DNA from: Candidatus Poribacteria bacterium | Lineage (GTDB): Bacteria; Poribacteria; WGA-4E; WGA-3G | Assembly: GCA_009839745.1 (NCBI GenBank) | Contig: VXPE01000094.1 | Span: 1 to 34,517, forward strand | Length of the DNA stretch: 34,517 nt | Direction of reading: 5' to 3' | Shown: one piece after another, positions 1 to 8,022 of the stretch | How positions within the stretch are numbered: position 1 is the stretch's first letter | How the letters are laid out: every line of letters starts with the position of its first letter | Program-made: the position numbers and the translations under genes | The notes under the pieces: generated by a model | Seen by the model: the letters and a program-made list of their open reading frames with translations, nothing else | Databases searched by the model: none | Told to the model about the DNA's origin: nothing

Positions 1-190
1 TCTTTAGGGGGTTAAATCACGGAAATACACTGTTTTTTGCCCAATTTGCGTAAGTTCTGAAAGACACACTGTTAGCGTCGAAAAGGTGTATAATCTTACG
101 AAGTTGAAAGAAATTTGATAAGACTAATGATTTTCCGGAGAGGATTTTCCAAATGTTTATGTCAAACGTTCACTAATTAAAGAGTGGACT

Positions 191-564
191 TCAGTTCCGT
201 TTCTTTACGTTTCCCCACTGTGTTGTTAGAAGTTGTGGTTGTGGGGACACCGGCAGCGCATACGCTGGATCAAACCAATCTCCTGTAAAATGCCAGAACG
301 TTGGATCCGTAAGTCGCACTGGTTCCTCTCCGTCCAATCCAACTTTGAGGATTTGCATCTGCTTTCCCTTGATATACTGTGTATAAAGGAGTTCATTTCC
401 GTCTCGGTTCCATCCGGGTTCATCAGATAGATTTCCGAATTTTGTTTGTTATCGATTAAGGAAAATACAATTTTAGGGGTTTGTGGCGCCTGTGCCAAGA
501 CGCTGCAAACGCTTGAAAAGAAAAATATGAGACTAAAAATAGAAAGAGGTCGTACGAATTTCAT
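191..564 (-). pseudogene. Remnant of a secreted TolB/WD40-like beta-propeller protein (frameshifted)
   Basis: The ATG at 564 follows a GGGGAT ribosome-binding-like stretch and opens a signal peptide (MKFVRPLSIFSLIFFF... ending in VLAQA). A typical TolB/PD40 strand follows (KIVFS...NSEIYLMNPDG). The frame then drifts into nonsense. From about the NPDG codons a second frame reads well: GWNRDGNELLYTQYIKGKQ, then GLDGEEPVRLTDP, ending VSPQPQLLTTQWGNVKKRN at a TGA at 191-193. Two propeller repeats appear to have been fused by an internal deletion that shifted the frame. A sequencing error alone would not explain the shortness, because only about one repeat remains. The restored C-terminus carries the same L-x-T-x-W-G motif as the two kelch proteins and the LamG protein in this window. 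The TolB-like identity is family knowledge; the deletion mechanism is inference. Confidence 0.6.
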
Positions 565-615
565 GGAATATCCCCAATCTAAATCTATACTTAATTTTAT
601 TGTCGAATTCACATC

Positions 616-624
616 ATTATAACA
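616..624 (-). promoter_or_regulatory. Possible extended -10 promoter element
   Basis: On the minus strand this reads TGTTATAAT, a perfect -10 hexamer preceded by the extended TG. It lies about 50 nt upstream of the start of the TolB-like remnant. No good -35 hexamer is visible at 16-18 nt. Confidence 0.3.
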
Positions 625-820
625 CAAATTTCTCTCAAGGTGTGTAGATATTTTGTCGAAGGTCAAGATTCGGAGATCACTGCTACTGGGAGTTTTTTAT
701 AGGAGGGAATTCTGATTCCTAACAATATCGGAACCCATCGACTGACGGATGCCAAGTGGAAGGGTAGAAGAAGAGTGACGAACAAGTTCTAATGATTTAG
801 CATCGTTTAAACTGGCAGGA

Positions 821-1918
821 TTAATTTTGACGTTCTGTCTTCAACGCTCCCCAGTGAGTTGGGAGTTTTCCATTCGCTGTGACGGCACGAAAGCCCATCC
901 CGAATACCATTACACTGGTAAAACGTTCCCTGTTTTTTCCTGTGCCACCGAAGACATAGATTTTACCCTTGACCACCGCTGTGCTAAAAGGTATAAGGGG
1001 TATTGGCATTGGTGGAATATCACTCCATTCGTCTGTCTCTGGATTATAGACATCCACAGTTGCCAGATACTGAGGGGTTCTGTTCTGCCAAATGAAACCC
1101 CCAACCAGATAGATTGCACCCCCGAAATTAACTGTCGAAAATGAAAGCCTGAGGGCTGGCATCTCATTCTTCTGTCTCCAGCGGTTGATTTTCGGATTAT
1201 ATTCCTCAATGACCTTTAAAAAGGGGCCTCCAGGACCCACTTGCGGCCACCCACGTCCACCGATAGCATAAATATGATTGTTGACAACCCCTACACCAAA
1301 CCCATCACGTTTCGTCGGCATCTTTGCCCGCTTCACCCACGTATCGGTGGCAGGGTCATAGGCTTCCACGAGATCAATGCGCCACGGAGCCCTAGGTTTC
1401 TGATCCCTTGGGTGGACATACCCACCAATGGCATAGATTTTGCCAGCAACCACACCCACACCGAACTGTTTACGAGGAATCGACATGCCCTGTTTCCTGA
1501 CCCACGTATCGGTTTGTGGATCGTACATTTCAACAACGTCCAGATTTTTTTGATTCACAATGAATCTGTCTATTCCACTATAACCCCCGATGACGTAGAT
1601 TTTATTATCAACGACGGCCGTTGCGGGCAGTGCGCGCGCCGTCGGCATATCGGCGACTCTCCGCCATGTGCTGGTTTTCGGATCGTACACCTCAACAGTT
1701 GACAGTCCAAAGGGACCATCCTGGTTTTCAAAGAGGGTGCCGCCGATGAGATAAATTTTACCATCAACGACGGCGGTCGAGAACGCCAATCGCCCCGTTG
1801 GAAGTTCAGAAATTACTTGCCATTTTTCTGCGCCAATGTTCTCTGTGGTTACAAGGCATAAAATAATAACCACTAAAACCACAAGCCATCGTAGAGACTG
1901 AAGTGTTTTGAACATCAT
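821..1918 (-). CDS. Secreted kelch-repeat beta-propeller protein (paralogue 1)
   Basis: The protein has 365 residues with an N-terminal hydrophobic segment (LRWLVVLVVIILCLV), so it is likely exported or membrane-anchored. About six kelch blades follow, each with a KIYxIGG strand and a VEVYDP-x-T-x-x-W strand. The N-terminal strand (WQVISELPTGRLAFS) probably closes the six-bladed ring with the last blade. The C-terminal tail GKLPTHWGALKTERQN extends beyond the propeller and matches the tail of the second kelch protein at 3069-4199. Two adjacent ATGs (1918, 1915) lie 5 and 8 nt from a perfect AGGAGG at 1924-1929. Kelch propellers usually bind proteins or sugars; no catalytic residues or specific ligand can be read. 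It is the last gene of a likely kelch / anchored protein / kelch cluster, but a hairpin with a T-run separates it from the gene before. Confidence 0.9.
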   Translation of the reverse strand: MMFKTLQSLRWLVVLVVIILCLVTTENIGAEKWQVISELPTGRLAFSTAVVDGKIYLIGGTLFENQDGPFGLSTVEVYDPKTSTWRRVADMPTARALPATAVVDNKIYVIGGYSGIDRFIVNQKNLDVVEMYDPQTDTWVRKQGMSIPRKQFGVGVVAGKIYAIGGYVHPRDQKPRAPWRIDLVEAYDPATDTWVKRAKMPTKRDGFGVGVVNNHIYAIGGRGWPQVGPGGPFLKVIEEYNPKINRWRQKNEMPALRLSFSTVNFGGAIYLVGGFIWQNRTPQYLATVDVYNPETDEWSDIPPMPIPLIPFSTAVVKGKIYVFGGTGKNRERFTSVMVFGMGFRAVTANGKLPTHWGALKTERQN

Positions 1919-1955
1919 CAGTTCCTCCTATCGACATAAGTAGGATGTCAGTAGT

Positions 1956-2001
1956 GTGCGGGAAAAAAGAGAAGTGTTACCTTCTCAGACTTCTCCCGCA
2001 C
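1956..2001 (-). promoter_or_regulatory. Stem-closed 46-nt leader with internal terminator-like hairpin
   Basis: GTGCGGGA (1956-1963) pairs with TCCCGCAC (1994-2001). Inside, on the minus strand, GAGAAG-gtaaca-CTTCTC is followed by six T, the form of an intrinsic terminator or attenuator. It lies 38 nt upstream of the first kelch start. A homologous 46-nt element lies 42 nt upstream of the other kelch gene (4241-4286). It could end transcripts from the upstream gene or attenuate kelch expression. Confidence 0.6.
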
Positions 2002-2020
2002 TTGCGTGAGAGCTACTGGC

Positions 2021-2322
2021 TCAGCATCCATCAGATGCACTGGTAGTGCCAGTGCCCCTATCCGTCTTGGCTGGATATGCAATATTGCTCCTCCGCGCAG
2101 GTTGTATTACCGCCATCGGTGTGTGTTCCTCCAAAAGGGTCATGGCAATCGCTTGCTCCATATCAACCGACGTCGGAACCCTTGAGAGCATGAATGCTTC
2201 GGCCTCAATTTCACCGCATACCGGGTTGTAATGTTTCCGAAAAAGCAGACGATGTTTCGTGGATTTAGATTGGGATACCTTACGATTTTGAAGATCTCCA
2301 AGTAGACTGAGGATTCGCTGGA
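2021..2322 (-). pseudogene. Open -1 frame continuing past the stop of the 2323-3027 gene
   Basis: After the TAA of the upstream gene, a different frame stays open for about 100 codons to a TGA at 2021-2023. It contains IQRILSLLGDLQNRK, NPVCGEIEAEAFMLSRVPT and ends SASDGC. There is no convincing start codon or Shine-Dalgarno sequence. It may be a frameshifted C-terminal part of the 2323-3027 protein, a decayed fragment of another gene, or chance. I recognise no domain in it. Apart from this, the 1919-2322 interval holds only the leader hairpin. Confidence 0.25.
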
Positions 2323-3027
2323 TTATTTCTTCCCATGTGTAAGTTGAAAAACGTCCTTCTTATAGACGAATCGACCGTACAGATCGCTCACCGAGTTCGT
2401 TGGCACCAAAAAGGCATCAAAAGGACGCATCGCCGTATACCAGAGCAATCCCGCATTAATGACATCGCCATTGTGTCCCCTTGCGGAATAGATCGGGACA
2501 ACAAATGGGGCATCAATATAACGTAAGAGTGAAAGGAACTGTGTGTCTTGGTGACTTCCTAACAGGACTGCGTCATAATTGCCCTGGATTAACTTTAGAA
2601 ACGCAGATTTATCGTTTCTCTGGAATCTGATACCTTGTACGTTTTCATTGAAGTGTTCGTCGCGTTCACCTACTACGTCGAGAGCAGCATAAGTTTCCAA
2701 GGATTTGACGAGATTGTGATGTGCCACCGACACCCCTCCCGTTGCTTTTGCACGCCTCGGTAGTCCACCGGATTGCCCGATGAAGCAACCGCACGGCTCC
2801 AGTTGTGCTTGTGTATTACCCGTGAAAAGAAGGAGGGGTGTGCCGTCTGGTGAAACCTGTTTCAACTGGTGGAGATAGTCCGTCAAAGATGTCGCCTGAA
2901 TCTGAGAAGCGAGCTGTTTTGTCTCTCTAATGTGTTGTAACCGTTTCGCCTCACTCCATTTTTGGTAAGCAAAGGGACCGATAACAATAACAGTCAGAAT
3001 CAATGTAAGTAAGATGTATTTTTTCAA
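2323..3027 (-). CDS. Membrane-anchored protein with CGC/GGLPRR motif (phosphoesterase-like N-terminal region)
   Basis: 234 residues. The start is TTG at 3025-3027, with GAGGAT about 8 nt upstream; no nearer ATG fits the signal segment. Residues 4-20 (YILLTLILTVIVIGPFA) form a single membrane anchor, so the rest probably faces the periplasm. The striking stretch is LLLFTGNTQAQLEPCGC followed by GQSGGLPRRAK. This resembles the start of 5'-nucleotidase/UshA-like or cytochrome-linked periplasmic proteins that carry an EPCGC...GGLPRR signature; this is family memory, not a search result. The metal ligands of a complete metallophosphoesterase are not evident and the protein is short, so function is open. 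It starts 41 nt after the end of kelch paralogue 2 and is likely co-transcribed with it. An open frame beyond its stop suggests it may be truncated. Confidence 0.7.
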   Translation of the reverse strand: MKKYILLTLILTVIVIGPFAYQKWSEAKRLQHIRETKQLASQIQATSLTDYLHQLKQVSPDGTPLLLFTGNTQAQLEPCGCFIGQSGGLPRRAKATGGVSVAHHNLVKSLETYAALDVVGERDEHFNENVQGIRFQRNDKSAFLKLIQGNYDAVLLGSHQDTQFLSLLRYIDAPFVVPIYSARGHNGDVINAGLLWYTAMRPFDAFLVPTNSVSDLYGRFVYKKDVFQLTHGKK

Positions 3028-3068
3028 AAAAATCCTCAGTTTCTCAAAATTTAGAGTTGTAGCAATTG

Positions 3069-4199
3069 TTAATCTCTTTGAGATTGTCCTTGGTATTCTA
3101 CTTTGAGTTGACCCCAGCGCGTGGGAAGTTTTCCACGCGCCTCGACATTACGAAAACCGGTATCAAAGACTTCAACGATTGGAGAAAGTTCCCGATTTTC
3201 TGTCTTGCCTCCAAAGATATAAATGTTGCCGTTGACCGCCGCTACACCAAATGGCGACTTTATGGTTGACCTCGCAGAAACCAAACGCCATCTCTCAGTG
3301 GCCGGCTCATACACTTCAATAGGGGCAGGGTGACTATCACCCGCTCGCAACCCTCCAATGAGATAGATTTTCTCGTCAATAACGACTGAAAAAAATACCG
3401 TTCTCGGATTGGGCATCTCAGGTCTCTTCGTCCACCGGTTGATTCTCGGTTCATAGACCTCAATCGTCCCAAGGAAGGGACCTCCAGCCCCAGCTGGTGG
3501 CCACCCACCCCCACCGATGGCGTAAAGGGTGTCCCGAATAACCGCTGCCTTAACGGCACGGCGTCGTGTCGGCATGTCGGCTCGCTTTGCCCAGGTATCG
3601 GTGGCAGGATCATAGACTTCCACAAGATCGACGCGCCACGGATCCCCAGGCTTAGCATCAGTAGTCCCACCAATGGTATAGATTTTGCCAGCAATCACCC
3701 CGATGCCGAATGCCATACGGTGACGGGACATGTCCTGTTTTCTGACCCATGTGTCGGTTTGCGGGTCGTACATCTCGACGACTTTCAGAACTTTGAGATT
3801 CACCGCCTGCCTATCCTTCCCCACTCTTCCTGACAAGACATAGATCTTGCCATTAACAACTGCCGCCTTAGCACCGGAGCGGACAGTCGGCATATCTGTG
3901 AGTCTCTGCCACGTGTTGGTTTGTGGGTCATAAACCTCCACCAGGGTCATCCCAAAAGGACCCTTCCAAATACCAGGTTCATTTTCACGCCGAACACCTC
4001 GCAGATTTTCAAGGGGCGTGCCACCGATGAGATAAATCTTACGATCTACTACAGCGGTTGCGAATTCACCTCGCGGTGTTGGGAGTTCGGAGATCACCCG
4101 CCACTCATTCGCAGCAGCATCTCCTATTGCAAAATGAGAGAGCATCACAACAGCACATCCAACCATAACTTCTTGTAAAGACCGAAGTATTTTCAACAC
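3069..4199 (-). CDS. Secreted kelch-repeat beta-propeller protein (paralogue 2)
   Basis: 376 residues. The start is GTG at 4197-4199, supported by AAGGAGG (4208-4214) at 8-nt spacing. An N-terminal hydrophobic stretch (VMVGCAVVMLSHFAIGDAAA) is a signal peptide. Six kelch blades follow, with repeated KIYxIGG and VEVYDPxTxxW strands. The sequence closely parallels the 821-1918 protein (for example VVEMYDPQTDTWVRKQ in both), so the two are recent paralogues. After the last blade (IVEVFDTGFRNVEARGK) comes the tail LPTRWGQLKVEYQG, matching the other kelch tail and the LamG protein. It probably heads the cluster that runs through the 2323-3027 gene. Ligand and role are unknown. Confidence 0.9.
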   Translation of the reverse strand: MLKILRSLQEVMVGCAVVMLSHFAIGDAAANEWRVISELPTPRGEFATAVVDRKIYLIGGTPLENLRGVRRENEPGIWKGPFGMTLVEVYDPQTNTWQRLTDMPTVRSGAKAAVVNGKIYVLSGRVGKDRQAVNLKVLKVVEMYDPQTDTWVRKQDMSRHRMAFGIGVIAGKIYTIGGTTDAKPGDPWRVDLVEVYDPATDTWAKRADMPTRRRAVKAAVIRDTLYAIGGGGWPPAGAGGPFLGTIEVYEPRINRWTKRPEMPNPRTVFFSVVIDEKIYLIGGLRAGDSHPAPIEVYEPATERWRLVSARSTIKSPFGVAAVNGNIYIFGGKTENRELSPIVEVFDTGFRNVEARGKLPTRWGQLKVEYQGQSQRD

Positions 4200-4240
4200 T
4201 ATTGATGCCTCCTTCCAAATACAAACCGAATATCAAGGAC

Positions 4241-4286
4241 GTGCGGAAAAAGCCAAAAGCAGTGCCTTTCTCAACTTCTCCCGCAC
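4241..4286 (-). promoter_or_regulatory. Stem-closed 46-nt leader upstream of kelch paralogue 2
   Basis: GTGCGG (4241-4246) pairs with CCGCAC (4281-4286). On the minus strand it begins GTGCGGGAGAAGT-TGAGAA, nearly the same as the element before kelch paralogue 1, and ends in a T-rich stretch before the closing arm. It has the same length and nearly the same distance to the start codon (42 versus 38 nt). Confidence 0.5.
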
Positions 4287-5017
4287 AAACTCTACCCTAA
4301 AGATTTCTCCTGAGGGTCCTTTACTTTATGTGAAAAGCCTTGCGGAAACGAACCTCTGCCCGAAATGTGCATTTAATTTGTGCTTCACCTATTGATTTTT
4401 TTCACTAACTTCGCATTTACAAGTTGGTACTCGAATCCCACTCAATTTCTCTGGGAGTTAGGATTTTTTCGGATGGACTGGCTTTCGCGAGAAACGAGCA
4501 ACAATTCTCCGAACTGTATGCAAGCGCGGCTCGCTCTGACGTAATCGGAAACTACTGACGGACCACTAACTGCAATTTATGGTTCGTATTCGTTTTGACA
4601 CTGCAGGGAGGTAACCCTGAATTGTGCGTGTCAAAACAGTGGCAATTCCGGGAAAAGTCAATTAGAACGTATGTTGCCAACCATTTTTCATAAGTTTGAA
4701 AAAAGTCGATTGTTGTGTGAATAAGGGAAATAAAAAAGGAGCCGGAAACCACATTCCTCATCGGTTCCAAGAGTTTCAGGGATTTCAACTGAACTAACGC
4801 ATGCAACAGGGAACTTGCAAGGGACACCTTATAGGAATTATGGCTCCGGCTTACCCAAGGAGGCTCACATAGATCTAAGCAAGTTCCGTGCCAATCGAAA
4901 ATGGGCTGTTTTGAGCAATTTTTCAGGATATTGCCTATTTTTTGGACATGCTATGATAAAAAAATACACATTAGAAGTAGCAATCAACCGTTGATTTCCG
5001 TCGGTTTCGGACTGTAG

Positions 5018-5044
5018 GTTGGGTTGAATAACGTGAAACCCAAC
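5018..5044. repeat. Short palindromic repeat GTTGGGTT...AACCCAAC
   Basis: GTTGGGTT (5018-5025) and AACCCAAC (5037-5044) form an 8-bp stem, inside the wider GTAGGTTGGGTTGAA...AAACCCAACA pattern. This type of intergenic palindrome is common in several bacterial groups, including cyanobacteria, and is probably a REP/MITE-like element. Confidence 0.5.
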
Positions 5045-5103
5045 ATCTATCTGATAGTTATACAACTGTCATCCGTGTGGAGACTACAACATCGCATACC
5101 TAA

Positions 5104-5148
5104 AAATCCGCGCAATCTGCGTAATCCGCTGAATCCGCGATTCAGATT
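5104..5148. repeat. AATCCGCG-type periodic intergenic repeat (copy 1)
   Basis: AATCCGCG-like words recur about every 9 bases (aatccgcgc, aatctgcgt, aatccgctg, aatccgcga) and end in ATTCAGA. An inverted relative lies at 33481-33530. It sits just after the end of rtcB. Confidence 0.5.
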
Positions 5149-5149
5149 T

Positions 5150-6604
5150 TCAACCCTTCACAACACCGATGGGACGGAGGCGTGCGACACGACGAGAAAG
5201 CCCCGCTTTGTCAACGACACGGACGACCTCGTCAACGTCTTTGTAGGCTTCGGGGACCTCTTCTTGGAGCGTCCGTCTGCCTTCTGCTCGGACGTAGATA
5301 CCTTGTGCCTCCAAATCTTTCTGGATAGAACGTCCCTTTGTCAAGGCGATCGCCTTTCGGCGCGAGAGAACCCTACCGGCACCGTGGCAGGTCGTGCCCC
5401 ACGTCTCTGCCATCGCGCCTGGATTACCGACAAGCACGTAAGAGGCAGTTCCCATGTCGCCGGGAATTAAGACGGGTTGACCGACTTTCTGGTATTTATC
5501 GGGGATCTCAGGATGTCCTGCTGGGAATGCACGCGTCGCGCCTTTGCGATGGACAAAGAGTTCGCGTTCTTTACCATTAACTTTGTGTTTCTCAAACTTT
5601 CCGATGTTATGTGCCACATCGTAGACGAGTTCTAAGCCGAGCTCGTCTTCTGTCGTCTCAAAGAACTGCATGAAGGTCTGGCGGACGAGGTGCATAATAC
5701 ACTGTCGATTGTTCCATGCGTAGTTGGCACTACACGCCATCGCCGTGATGTAATCCTGTCCCTCTGGTGAGTTGATCGGTGCGGAGGCGAGTTGTCGGTC
5801 GGGGAGATTTATGCCGTATCGCTCGGCGACTTTGACCCAACTTTTGACGTGTTCATCGCAGATCTGGTAGCCGAAACCGCGCGAACCTGTATGGATCATA
5901 ACGCAGATATTGCCCTCACTCAACCCCATCGCGTCAGCGGCTTCCCGGTAAAAAATACGGTCGACGGTTTGCACTTCAAGGAAGTGGTTCCCCGAACCGA
6001 GGGTGCCGAGTTGGTTTTTGCCGCGTTCCAACGCACGCTGGCTCGCTGCGTCGGCGTTTGCGTGTTGGAGAAAACCGGTCGCTTCTGTAAAGTCGAGATC
6101 TCCTGCATGACCATATTCTCGTTCGATTGCCCAAAGCGCGCCTTTTTCTAACATCTGCCGCTCTTCTTGGACAGTGAGCCGAATTTTACCACTTGAACCT
6201 ACGCCGCACGGAACGTTTTGAAACAACTTGGCGACGAGTGCTTTCCGCTTTCCTTCAAGTTGCGAGACATCGAGGTTCGTCCGAATCAGGCGGACACCAC
6301 AGTTGATGTCATACCCGATACCACCCGGGGAGACGACACCATCTGCTTTTGGATCGGTCGCCGCGACGCCACCGATGACGAAGCCGTAGCCCCAGTGCAA
6401 ATCGGGCATAGCGAGGGAGTGCCCGACAATCCCGGGGAGATGCGCGACGTTTGCGACCTGCTGCAGTGCCTCCTCGTTTTTGGCGTGTTCGAGGAGTTTC
6501 TCGTTGGCGTAGACAATTCCGTCCACACGCATGCCTTTCATGTAGCTTTTTGGGATCCGCCAGCGATATTCATCAATTTTTTGGAGTGTTACATTTTGTG
6601 CCAT
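5150..6604 (-). CDS. rtcB: RNA-splicing ligase RtcB
   Basis: 484 residues from the ATG at 6602-6604, a normal RtcB length. RtcB joins RNA 2',3'-cyclic phosphate or 3'-phosphate ends to 5'-OH ends using GTP and Mn2+, in RNA repair or tRNA splicing. Diagnostic motifs are seen in order: MPDLHWGYGFVIGGVAA, GGIGYDINCGVR (metal-binding Asp/Cys), LGSGNHFLEVQ, MIHTGSRGFGYQI, and HGAGRVLSRRKA, whose His (near residue 407) is the guanylylated residue in the family. An in-frame TTG at 6625, 5 nt from AAGG, would add seven residues (MRSTQFI); I prefer the ATG because the family usually begins near the IDEYRW segment. It starts 42 nt after the Gfo/Idh/MocA gene upstream and is likely co-transcribed. No archease gene is visible in the window. 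Confidence 0.97.
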   Translation of the reverse strand: MAQNVTLQKIDEYRWRIPKSYMKGMRVDGIVYANEKLLEHAKNEEALQQVANVAHLPGIVGHSLAMPDLHWGYGFVIGGVAATDPKADGVVSPGGIGYDINCGVRLIRTNLDVSQLEGKRKALVAKLFQNVPCGVGSSGKIRLTVQEERQMLEKGALWAIEREYGHAGDLDFTEATGFLQHANADAASQRALERGKNQLGTLGSGNHFLEVQTVDRIFYREAADAMGLSEGNICVMIHTGSRGFGYQICDEHVKSWVKVAERYGINLPDRQLASAPINSPEGQDYITAMACSANYAWNNRQCIMHLVRQTFMQFFETTEDELGLELVYDVAHNIGKFEKHKVNGKERELFVHRKGATRAFPAGHPEIPDKYQKVGQPVLIPGDMGTASYVLVGNPGAMAETWGTTCHGAGRVLSRRKAIALTKGRSIQKDLEAQGIYVRAEGRRTLQEEVPEAYKDVDEVVRVVDKAGLSRRVARLRPIGVVKG

Positions 6605-6646
6605 AATAAATTGGGTAGACCTCAAGACTACCTTGGTCCACGAAGT

Positions 6647-7816
6647 TTAAAGCGAACGCAATTCAGGTAATTCTACCCACTTTCGGGTCTGCCACGATTC
6701 CATGCCCTTCTCTGCCAATTGCACACCCTTCGCGCCAGCGAGCAGCGTCCACGGGAAGGGTTCATCGGCGACAACATGTCGGAGGAAGAGTTCCCACTGC
6801 GCTCGGAATGCGTTTTCATACTCTTCCTGTTCAGGAACCTTGAGCCATCCATCGAAGAATTTGATCGGTTGTTCGATATCGGGATTCCAAACGGGACGCG
6901 GGGTGCCAGAGAGGGGTTGAATCCAACAATCTCTCAAACCGACAATCGCAGATCCATTCAAGCCGTCCACGTGTATCGTCAGCAGATCGTCTCGACGGAC
7001 TCTGACTGCCCAAGACGAGTTAAAATGCGCGATGATTCCGTTTTCCAACTCAAACGTTGCATAAGCGGCATCTTCTGCTGTGCACGTATAGGGTTTACCT
7101 TCCTCATCCCACCGTTGGGGTAGATGGGTCGCAGCGATGCAAGAAACCCCTTTAACGGCACCGAAAAGGTTATCGATGACGTATCGCCAGTGGCTGAACA
7201 TGTCGAGGATAATACCCCCACCGTCTTCAACGCGGTAGTTCCACGACGGACGCTGCGTCGGGATCGCATCGCCTTGGAAGACCCAATAACCGAATTCGCC
7301 GCGGACAGCAATAATCCTTCCGAAAAAGTCTGCGTCTATCAAGCGTTTCAGTTTCTGGATACCCGGTAGCCAGAGCTTATCCTGAACGACTCCATTTTTA
7401 AGTCCGGCTTTTGCCGCTTGTTCATAGAGGCGGTAGGCATCGGCAGTCGTCGTAGCCGTCGGTTTTTCACAGTAGATATCTTTTCCTGCAGATATTGCAG
7501 CTTCGACCGCATCCACTCGGCGAGACGTGACCTGCGCGTCGAAATAGACAGAATACGCGTCATCGGCGAGAGCCGCATCAAGATCCGTGCTCCACTTCTC
7601 AACGCCGGTGGTTTCGGAGAGTTTCTCTAATTTTGCGGGGTTTCTACCGACGAGAAATGGATCGGGCATAATCACTTCGCCGTCCCCAATCGGGATGCCA
7701 CCCTCTTCTGCGATTGCCAAGATGGAACGGATGAGGTGTTGGTTCGTTCCCATCCTGCCGGTAACGCCGTTCATGATGATGCCGACACGATGGGTTTTTG
7801 GGCTATGATTCGTCAT
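6647..7816 (-). CDS. Gfo/Idh/MocA-family oxidoreductase
   Basis: 389 residues with an NAD(P)-binding Rossmann domain at the N-terminus (VGIIMNGVTGRMG; GxxGxxG form). The family motif EKP is present (DIYCEKPTAT) and is followed by a C-terminal alpha/beta substrate domain with DGGGIILDMFSHWRYV. These enzymes oxidise or reduce sugars, inositols or related cyclic alcohols. The substrate cannot be read, and it is not closely similar to the two other family members in this window. The ATG at 7814-7816 has AAGG about 7 nt upstream. rtcB follows on the same strand. Confidence 0.93.
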   Translation of the reverse strand: MTNHSPKTHRVGIIMNGVTGRMGTNQHLIRSILAIAEEGGIPIGDGEVIMPDPFLVGRNPAKLEKLSETTGVEKWSTDLDAALADDAYSVYFDAQVTSRRVDAVEAAISAGKDIYCEKPTATTTADAYRLYEQAAKAGLKNGVVQDKLWLPGIQKLKRLIDADFFGRIIAVRGEFGYWVFQGDAIPTQRPSWNYRVEDGGGIILDMFSHWRYVIDNLFGAVKGVSCIAATHLPQRWDEEGKPYTCTAEDAAYATFELENGIIAHFNSSWAVRVRRDDLLTIHVDGLNGSAIVGLRDCWIQPLSGTPRPVWNPDIEQPIKFFDGWLKVPEQEEYENAFRAQWELFLRHVVADEPFPWTLLAGAKGVQLAEKGMESWQTRKWVELPELRSL

Positions 7817-7929
7817 GTATAATCCTTAGTATGCATACGAAGTCTATTCAATAGTTACACAAGGCAAGGTGCCACCTATTTATAGGCATGTCATCCCTCA
7901 TGAGGATGAAAAATACTTCGGTCATTTAC

Positions 7930-7987
7930 GGGCGATAAATCGCCCTACTACGAACAGTTTTGCTTGTAGTAGTGCTATTTATAGCAC
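7930..7987. repeat. Paired hairpin repeat (REP-pair-like)
   Basis: GGGCGATaaATCGCCC (7930-7945) and GTGCTATttATAGCAC (7972-7987) are two perfect 7-bp hairpins. They are flanked internally by TACTAC (7946-7951) and GTAGTA (7966-7971), so the whole unit is an inverted pair. It lies between two same-strand genes. No T-run follows, so it looks like a dispersed repeat rather than a terminator. Confidence 0.65.
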
Positions 7988-8022
7988 GTTTTGAAACTAA
8001 CTTACCGAGGGTGAGTATTCTA

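Larger units (their letters stand above)
4287..5149. other. Non-coding interval with repeats
   Basis: I find no supportable gene on either strand over about 860 bases. Short open frames here have no ribosome-binding site, no domain and atypical composition. One long-range inverted repeat (AGCCGGA near 4741, TCCGGCT near 4846) could fold an RNA, but I cannot match it to a known family. Two repeat elements in this interval are listed separately. Confidence 0.5.

Noticed and set aside
121-182. Very short plus-strand peptide (about 7 codons) with a GAGAGG upstream
   Set aside because: It is too short to support, there is no gene downstream on the plus strand, and the spacing is poor.
2021-2250. 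C-terminal remnant of a TnpB transposase before the kelch 1 leader
   Set aside because: The translation has no zinc-finger CxxC or RuvC motif, so the TnpB idea is unsupported; I kept it only as an unexplained open frame.
4425-4460. TCGAATCCC word resembling a tRNA T-arm
   Set aside because: No acceptor stem, D-arm or anticodon arm can be built around it.
4552-4827. Minus-strand open frame of 91 codons
   Set aside because: There is no ribosome-binding site, no recognisable domain and an odd composition; it lies in a repeat-bearing intergenic region.
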